Positions 33,490 through 38,992 of a stretch of DNA of 38,992 nucleotides are shown in pieces; positions within the stretch are counted from its first letter, which is position 1, and each line of letters begins with the position of its first letter. Below the pieces are notes generated by a model that was not told the DNA's origin, did not search any database, and saw only the letters and a list, made by a program, of their open reading frames with translations. Source of the DNA: Novosphingobium sp. PC22D (GTDB lineage: Bacteria; Pseudomonadota; Alphaproteobacteria; Sphingomonadales; Sphingomonadaceae); the NCBI RefSeq assembly GCF_002556635.1, contig NZ_MWMO01000024.1:1-38992 (forward strand). Reading direction: 5' to 3'. The position numbers and the translations under genes were made by a program.

Positions 33490-34207
33490 TCCTCTCATGC
33501 GCCGGCTGGGCCGGGAATCGCGCTGGAGCCTTGTTGCGCAGTTCGGACAGATGGCGGCCCAGCAGCTTGTCCATACTCTGGGCCGCCAGCTGGGGCTGCG
33601 CAAACCGATCGGGCTCGACCCGGAGGCGCTTGTCCTTCCCGACAGCGCGTTATGCCGAAAGGCGGTCGGGTTCGTTGCGGAGGTCTCACCGGCCTACCTG
33701 CTGAACCACGGCATTCGCAGCTTCGTGTTCGGAAGCGCGATCGGCCGCTACGACGGGTTTGAATTCGATCCCGAGCTGCTGTTTCTGGCGTGCGTCATGC
33801 ATGATCTCGGGCTCGTGCCCCAATGCGAGGGCCCTGAGGATTTCGAGATCGAGGGAGCGAGAACGGCCCGGCGGAGCCTGATTGGCTGGGGAACCGAGGT
33901 CGATCGTGCCGACATCGTCCACGAGGCGATCGCCCTTCACGCGAGAATCGGCCGCGCACAACGCAAAAGTCCCGAAGCTGCGCTTACGCACCTTGGAGCT
34001 GGGATGGATGTGATTGGCGTGCGCAAGGAAGATTTCGACCGTGCAGAGGTCGAGAGGGTCGTCGAGCATTGGCCTCGCGAAGGCTTCAAGCGCTGCTTCT
34101 CCCAGCGCCTGTCCGCGGAAGCGCGGATGAAGCCAGACTCGAACATTGCCGGCCATGTCGGCCTGGGCTTCATTCGCAAGATCGAAACGGCACCCTTCGC
34201 CGAATAA
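33482..34207 (+). CDS. HD-domain phosphohydrolase-like protein
   Basis: A 241-residue protein with an HD-type metal-binding domain: LLNHGIRSFVFG (His76), VMHDLGLVP (His107-Asp108) and IVHEAIALHARIG (His147, His153). The layout is like the cyanamide hydratase-type and other short HD proteins that hydrolyse small nitrogen compounds or nucleotides. Only the HD type is certain. The ATG at 33482 overlaps the GST end by 8 bases. Coupling with a GST and a TetR repressor hints at detoxification of a small electrophile or nitrile-like compound; that is inference. Confidence 0.85.
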   Translation: MADPLMRRLGRESRWSLVAQFGQMAAQQLVHTLGRQLGLRKPIGLDPEALVLPDSALCRKAVGFVAEVSPAYLLNHGIRSFVFGSAIGRYDGFEFDPELLFLACVMHDLGLVPQCEGPEDFEIEGARTARRSLIGWGTEVDRADIVHEAIALHARIGRAQRKSPEAALTHLGAGMDVIGVRKEDFDRAEVERVVEHWPREGFKRCFSQRLSAEARMKPDSNIAGHVGLGFIRKIETAPFAE

Positions 34208-34270
34208 AAACCCTGATATCGTGGGCCGGAGACAACCGCCCCGCAGGACGTCCCTCATGGCGCATGGCGG

Positions 34271-34624
34271 TCACGGCTTTTGGGTTGCCAAACTGATGTG
34301 GTCACCCAGAACGCTTTCCGAAGTGCTCGCGATCCCGCCGGCATTGGCGTGGAGGAAGTAATCGTACCAGCCCGAAGCGCTCACGGCCGATTGCAATGCC
34401 GCGAAAGCCGCCTCGTCCGGCACACGATAGACCGCGAAGAAATCGTAGTCGACGCGCATGTCGACATCCTGCCGGTTGTGGCCCCAGGCGATCACCTCGA
34501 TGCCGAGGGCGAGAACGTCGGCGATCGCTGGCCCGAGTTTGGCGACGTAGTCGGCGCGGCCTGCCTCTCCGAGATCATGCCACGCCTGCTTGTACGACCA
34601 GAGCTCGATAAAAATCTGCTGCAT
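34271..34624 (-). CDS. Small conserved protein, ferredoxin-like barrel type
   Basis: A 117-residue protein starting MQQIFIELWSYKQAWHDLG and containing VIAWGHNRQDVDMRVDYDFFAVYRV and SGWYDYFLHANAGG. The pattern resembles small single-domain proteins annotated as domain of unknown function (DUF6616-like), with a dimeric alpha/beta barrel-like fold. The reaction is unknown. The start at 34624 has a GGGAGA site; the longer frame to 34813 runs into the TonB receptor gene and is not needed. It lies 37 bases downstream of the receptor stop in the same direction, so it may be co-transcribed. Confidence 0.75.
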   Translation of the reverse strand: MQQIFIELWSYKQAWHDLGEAGRADYVAKLGPAIADVLALGIEVIAWGHNRQDVDMRVDYDFFAVYRVPDEAAFAALQSAVSASGWYDYFLHANAGGIASTSESVLGDHISLATQKP

Positions 34625-34661
34625 CCTGTCTCCCTTCTTTATAGTATTCGCGCGAGCCGGC

Positions 34662-36993
34662 TCAGAAGCGCAGGCGCGTGCGGAGGAACCACTCCCGGGG
34701 TCGGCTAAAAGCCCCCTCGACAACTCCCACGGCAACCGGGTCGGCATAGCCGGACAGCAGATAGGCCTTGTCGGTGAGGTTAGTGGCCCCGGCACTGACG
34801 GTCCATCGTTCATCTGGGGAAGCCCAAGCGATCGAGGCGTTGATAAGGCTGTAGCCCTCCTGCTTCAGGAGGTGGGTATTGATCGCGTCCTTGTAGTGCC
34901 CTGATTTGCAGGACCAATCTCCGCGCAGCCGCAGTTCGCCCAAGGGGCCTTCCGCCAGGCTGAGCGACGCACCGAGATTGGCTGTCCATTCGGGCGTGTT
35001 CGGCAAGGCACTGCCGAGCGTGATACCCGCCGCCCGTTCGTCGAGTGCCCTGTATTCGGCGTCCGTATAGCCCAGGCCGCCGGTGATCCTGAGCCACCGT
35101 GCCGGCGCCGCTTCCAGTTCCACTTCAACGCCCCGGATTCGCGCCTTGCCGGCATTGCGAACCTTCGGCGCCACGCCGTCATTGAGGATGATCTGCAGAT
35201 CGGAGTAGTCCGACCAGAACAGCGCGGAATTGAGCCGCAGAGTGCGCCGCAGAAGCTCCAGCTTCGTTCCCACCTCATAGGTCGTGACGAATTCCGGATC
35301 GAAACTGGGGATCACGGGCTCTGGCGGGAAAATGCGCTGGGTGAAACCGCCGGACTTGAACCCTCTTGCATAGCTTGCATAAACCATCACGCCATCCGCG
35401 GCCCGATAGGCGATCGAGGCCGAGCCGGTGAACTCGTTCGCTTTCGTGGTCGCCGTGTCTGGAGGCAGGATCAGGTTGCAGTCGGGGTTGTTTGCCGGAA
35501 TGAGCGCGCAGCTCGTTCCCCCGGGCCCGGTCAACGTTCCGGTCCGGTCGGCAGCGATATATTGTTCCGGTGAGAAATGCTTGGTCTCTTCCGTGTAGCG
35601 GCCACCAAGAGTGACATCGATCCGGTCGGTCAGTGCGAAAGTCGCTTGCCCGAACGCGGCATAGCTTTCGTTGTCGACCGTCCCCCCCGCTCAGAAAATC
35701 CGCGATCGAGAAACTGAGCGTGTTCCGGTTTTCTCCCTCTTCCTTGAGGTAGTAGAGACCGATGAGCCAGTTCAGCCGCTGCTGTAGCGCAGCGCCGCCC
35801 AGCTGAAGTTCCTGGCTGAACTGGTCCTGTTGGTACTCGTCGCTCGTCGTCGCGAGATTGATCGGAGCCGCGTCGGTCTCGAGCGTGAACCTGCTGTCGA
35901 GCTCGCGGTATGCCGTAATCGATTTGACCGTAAGCACACCGATTTCCCATTCGAACGCAGCTGAGATGCCCCACAGATCGAGATCCGAGTAGTTCGGTCC
36001 GGTACCGAAGTTCGTGTATGGATCGTCGGGAATCCACTGCGCGGTGAAGCACTCGGGCAAGTCCGGCGTCGGCGTGAACGGTCCGCCGCAGACCGCGCCG
36101 TTGAGCACCTTGTTGCTGAAGAAAACAAAGCTCAGCGGATCGGCGGGGCCGGGCGCCGCGTCGACGACATTGACGCCGAGAAGCGTGACCGGGGCGGCGT
36201 TTTCCCGGTTGCGCGTGCCGTCGAAAGCGATCGTCGCTGCAAATCCCGAACCGGCATCGTAACGTGCGACCACCCTTCCCGCGAGACTGTCACGATTGCC
36301 GAGGCGGTCGCCTGCCAGGACGCGGTCCACGTAGCCATCGCGGCTCTGGTAGGAAGCGCTGGCGCGAACCGCGAGACTGTCGCTCACAGGCAGGTTCACG
36401 TAGCCTTTGATATCGAAGCGCGAATAGCTTCCGGTCGCGAGCTCGATCGCCCCTTCGAACCGATCCGAAGGCGGCTGCGAAGTCAGGACAACCGCCCCGC
36501 CGATCGTGTTCTTGCCGAACAGCGTGCCCTGCGGTCCGCGCAGGACCTGCACGCTTTGCAGGTCGAGCGTATCCAGCAGCGAACCGATCGAACGGCTTAT
36601 GTAGACCCCGTCGAGATAAAGGCCGACCCCTGGATCGGTCGTCAAGGTAAAGTCTGTCTGGCCGACGCCTCGAATGAATACGGTCGCGGCGGCCGAACTG
36701 CCCGCAAGGTTCGCGGTAGCCTCGAAGCTCATGTTCGGCGTGTACTTTCCGACATCGGCGACGGTTTCGATCCGCCGCTCCTCAAGCGCGCGCGCGTCGA
36801 ACGCCGTGATCGAGATCGGCGTGTCCTGAAGGTTCTCGTCGCGCCGGCGGGCTGTGACGACTATCGAATCCAGCTCACCCGGGTGCGTTCCGGTGTCCGC
36901 CCTGTCATCGCTTGCCGGGGCCTGCGCGCTCGCGGGCGTCGCATAGCCGGCGCCCGCAAGAAGCGCATAGACCGCAAATCGTGTCTTCCACAT
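34662..36993 (-). pseudogene. TonB-dependent receptor broken by a +1 frameshift
   Basis: An outer-membrane receptor in two frames. The first frame (36993 leftwards) has a signal peptide, a TonB-box-like LDSIVVTA, a plug with TVFIRGVGQ and VQVLRGPQGTLFGKNTIGG, and early barrel strands up to DFLSGG. The frame is then lost at a run of seven G (35682-35688). Taking six G restores TVDNESYAAFGQATFALTD and TLGGRYTEETKHFS and runs open to the stop at 34662, ending ...REWFLRTRLRF, the barrel-type C terminus. The repaired protein is 776 residues, normal for the family. Such receptors import iron chelates or, in sphingomonads, carbon substrates. As read, the product is truncated. Phase variation, mutation or sequencing error are all possible. 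Confidence 0.9.
35682..35688 (-). repeat. Seven-base homopolymer at the receptor frameshift
   Basis: A run of seven C on the plus strand (seven G in the gene). Removing one base restores the receptor frame, and the whole gene length (2332) is one base above a multiple of three. The tract is a plausible slippage site. Confidence 0.8.
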
Positions 36994-37120
36994 CGTTGCC
37001 CCCTGATCCCTAAGCTACCCGATGACGGAATAGTGACGGGCTGAAGGGGGCACGGACAACGTCAATAAGGCGTCATATCGCGCCAAACAGCAGCACTGGC
37101 GGCGACCGCTGGCGCCGGAC

Positions 37121-38176
37121 CTAGCGCGGGCCGATCCCGGTGCCGCCCCCCGAGGGCCAGACGGTATCAGAGGGATTGCCGCCGCGAAGACGCACGAAGG
37201 TGCGGCGCATCTGCTGCTCGCTGGAGAAGCCGCAACTGCGCGCCACGTCCTTGAGCGAGCGGTCATTTCTGGAAAGCAGGCCCAGTGCCTTTTCCAGGCG
37301 GATTTCAGCAACCGTTCGCGCGGGTGTGCGGCCCACCGAACTGGTGTAGCGCCGCTCGAAGGTTCGCGGTGTCATGCCAACCTGCTCCGCAAGCCGCTCG
37401 ACCCGCAGGTCTTCCTCGATATGTTCCAGAATCCATGCGTGCAGGCGGGAGAAATCCGGATCCTCACTCCGCTGGGCGCTGAGCTGGAGGCTCAATTGCG
37501 GCTGAACGCCCGGTCTCTTCAGAAACATCACCAACATTCCGGCCAGGTCCACGGAGAGCGAATGGCCCACATCTTCCTCGATCAGCGCGAGCGCCATATC
37601 CATGCCGGCGGTGAATCCCGCCGTGGTCCACAGTTTACCGTCACGGACATAGACCGGATCGGTCTCGGCCACTTCCAGGTCATAGCGCTCCAGGATCGTG
37701 GGGCGGGATTGCCAATGCGTGGTAATGCGGCGCCGTTCACAAAGGCCCGCCGCCGCCAGCAGAAAAGTGCCGGTACACACTCCGCAGATCCGACGCGCGT
37801 TTCCAGCATTGGCTGCAAGCCATTCCACGGCAGGCGAGGGCACGGGTGGATCGGCAGGCGGCCCGCCGCCCGCGACGATGATCGTATCGATCGACGATCC
37901 TTCCAGCTCTGCCCATGGCCGCGCTTCGACGGCGACGCCCGACCATCCCCGGACCATTCCTCCATTTTCCGAGACGATCACGACTTTGTAAGCGCCAAGG
38001 CCTCCTGTCCGGCCATACTGCTCGGCGAGTTCGAAAACCTCGGCCCATGCGACAACATCGATCATCGTGACCCCGTCGAATGCCAGGATGACGATGTTTC
38101 TGCGGTTGCCTTCCGTCCGGATGGCTTCGGGCGTAACGCCTGGAAGGCAGGTCGTTTGCGATACTCTCGTTGGCAT
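37121..38176 (-). CDS. GlxA-type AraC-family transcriptional regulator
   Basis: A 351-residue regulator. The N-terminal DJ-1/PfpI-like domain (about 28-205) reads NIVILAFDGVTMIDVVAWAEVF, has TIIVAGGG, and the nucleophile-elbow-like CGVCTGTFLLAAAGLC, with HWQSRP after it. The C-terminal AraC domain has two HTH units (VERLAEQVGMTPRTFERRY; LKDVARSCGFSSEQQMRRTF). Family members activate or repress amino-acid, amine or xenobiotic genes, with the DJ-1-like domain as sensor. The start at 38176 follows GAAGGA; the longer frame has no support. It lies 127 bases upstream of and parallel to the receptor gene and may control it. Confidence 0.9.
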   Translation of the reverse strand: MPTRVSQTTCLPGVTPEAIRTEGNRRNIVILAFDGVTMIDVVAWAEVFELAEQYGRTGGLGAYKVVIVSENGGMVRGWSGVAVEARPWAELEGSSIDTIIVAGGGPPADPPVPSPAVEWLAANAGNARRICGVCTGTFLLAAAGLCERRRITTHWQSRPTILERYDLEVAETDPVYVRDGKLWTTAGFTAGMDMALALIEEDVGHSLSVDLAGMLVMFLKRPGVQPQLSLQLSAQRSEDPDFSRLHAWILEHIEEDLRVERLAEQVGMTPRTFERRYTSSVGRTPARTVAEIRLEKALGLLSRNDRSLKDVARSCGFSSEQQMRRTFVRLRGGNPSDTVWPSGGGTGIGPR

Positions 38177-38447
38177 CCGGCGTCCTTCGCTTCCAGTGTC
38201 GCAGTCAAACCCGCGGTGTTGTTGCACTCGGCGAGGCGCTGATGCTCGCCTCCCCCCTGCCCACTTCCTGCGCTATATCGGAGCAGCGCGTAGGCAGCGT
38301 ACACGCGTTCAGCGCGCAGGCGACACACCGCAACCCGTCGACGAAGGCTTGTTAGCCTACAATACTGATCTCCATATCTATTTGGTTCGATAAGCAGCTC
38401 GAATGTTGGCTCATGTGTGCCATCGTGGAGGTAGCGGCGGCTTGATA
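38177..38447. other. Intergenic stretch without recognisable gene
   Basis: I see no coding frame with family features, no tRNA and no clear promoter here. It lies between the GlxA-type regulator and the IS3-family OrfA fragment and is probably IS-disturbed sequence. Confidence 0.4.
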
Positions 38448-38570
38448 TCACCCGGCGCCGCGCAACGCTCGAACGGAGACTTCCTCGATCCAATCGGCGC
38501 GATGTTCGCCAACCATACGCACCGCACGATTGCGGACCTCGGGCGAAAACTTGTTCCGAGTTCTACTCAT
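38448..38570 (-). pseudogene. N-terminal fragment of IS3-family transposase OrfA
   Basis: Forty residues starting MSRTRNKFSPEVRNRAVRMV, the usual opening of IS3-family OrfA (HTH, Tnp_1). An AAGGAG ribosome site precedes the ATG at 38568-38570. After GEHRADW the sequence no longer follows OrfA and stops at 38448, so the rest of the IS copy has been deleted. Upstream on the same strand lies the terminal repeat shared with the next IS fragment. Confidence 0.75.
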
Positions 38571-38585
38571 AACGAAAGCTCCTTC

Positions 38586-38972
38586 TCATAAATCGGAGCC
38601 TCCGGAAAACCCGGGACGCTTCAGTGTCCCGGATTTGCCACCGGCCAGTAGGAGAGATGAAGCAAATTCGGCAGGCGTCATGAACCCCAGGGTTGTGTGA
38701 GGTCGGCTCTCGTTGAAATCCGTCCTCCACGCCTCGATCTTGGTCTTGGCGTCGTCCAATGACAGGAACCAATGTGTGTTGAGGCATTCGTCGCGCAAGC
38801 GGCCATTGAAGGGCTCAACGAAGGCATTATCGGCCGGCTTTCCGGGCCTGTTGAAGTCCAGTGTGACCCGGTTGATGTAGGCCCAGTGGTCGAGGGCGCG
38901 CGAGATGAATTCGGTCCCATAGCACATTGGGAAGCGGTCCCTCGAAGGGCCGCATCGCCTTGATGAAGACAA
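38586..38972 (-). pseudogene. C-terminal part of IS3-family transposase OrfB, cut by the window edge
   Basis: A DDE integrase-type transposase end: GTEFISRALDHWAYINRVTLDF, then RPGKPADNAFVEPFNGRLRDECLN and FLSLDDAKTKIEAWRTDFNESRPHTTLG. The catalytic Glu in NAFVE is present, but the second Asp, expected in DNG before TEF, reads CYG. Further upstream the family pattern is lost before the window ends. The frame runs through the terminal repeat into its stop at 38586. The copy is probably inactive. Confidence 0.82.
38601..38639. repeat. Abutting IS3 terminal inverted repeats
   Basis: TCCGGAAAACCCGGGACGCT plus TCA (38601-38623) is the outer end of the OrfA-bearing copy. TTCAGTGTCCCGGATTTGCC (38620-38639) is the outer end of the OrfB-bearing copy. 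The second resembles the reverse complement of the first at about 15 of 20 bases (shared core CCGGGAC). The two ends meet at TTCA with no spacer. Confidence 0.65.
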
Positions 38973-38992
38973 GGGCGCGTAGCGCCTGCCGG

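Overview
The window looks like chromosomal DNA of an alphaproteobacterium, most likely of the Sphingomonadales (Sphingomonas/Novosphingobium/Erythrobacter type). The basis is high-GC coding DNA, a sphingomonad-style TonB-dependent receptor, small degradation-type genes (SDR, carboxymuconolactone-decarboxylase-like, SnoaL-like, GST) and the style of the exopolysaccharide (EPS) genes. The genus is an inference. I see no tRNA, rRNA or CRISPR array.

Left part (about 0.2-17 kb): a signalling-rich, synthase-type EPS locus. A large membrane hybrid kinase (MASE1-CHASE-PAS-HisKA-HATPase-REC-Hpt) reads leftwards. Next come a frameshifted LuxR-type DNA-binding remnant and a CheY-like response regulator. 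Divergent from these, six genes run rightwards, mostly with ATGA overlaps: a stand-alone Hpt, a BcsB-like periplasmic protein, a family-2 glycosyltransferase with an N-terminal MshEN/GspE-N-like domain, a polytopic membrane protein, a REC protein with a degenerate GGDEF domain, and an outer-membrane beta-barrel-like protein. A secreted GH113-like hydrolase converges on the operon, and a second, cytosolic hybrid kinase follows.

Middle part (about 17-29.3 kb): a Wzx/Wzy-type EPS locus. It holds a fused WecG-type/initiating glycosyltransferase, a flippase, three glycosyltransferases ending in a strong terminator, and a leftward operon for a Wza-like export lipoprotein, a Wzz/Wzc-like co-polymerase and a Wzy-like polymerase. 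Three sigma-54-like -24/-12 promoters face these three units. TTTTGCA repeats that look like activator sites lie in both upstream regions. At the right end sit an H-NOX haem sensor and, overlapping it by one base, an NtrC-family sigma-54 activator. The simplest model is that this activator, perhaps tuned by NO or redox through H-NOX, switches on the whole locus.

Right part (about 29.3-39 kb): an accessory region scarred by insertion sequences. A broken IS701-like element abuts a truncated SDR gene. Then come CMD-like and SnoaL-like genes, a TetR repressor divergent from a GST-HD hydrolase gene pair with a palindromic operator candidate between them, a small conserved protein, a TonB-dependent receptor broken by one extra base in a seven-G tract, a GlxA-type AraC regulator, and two IS3-family fragments joined end to end at their inverted repeats.
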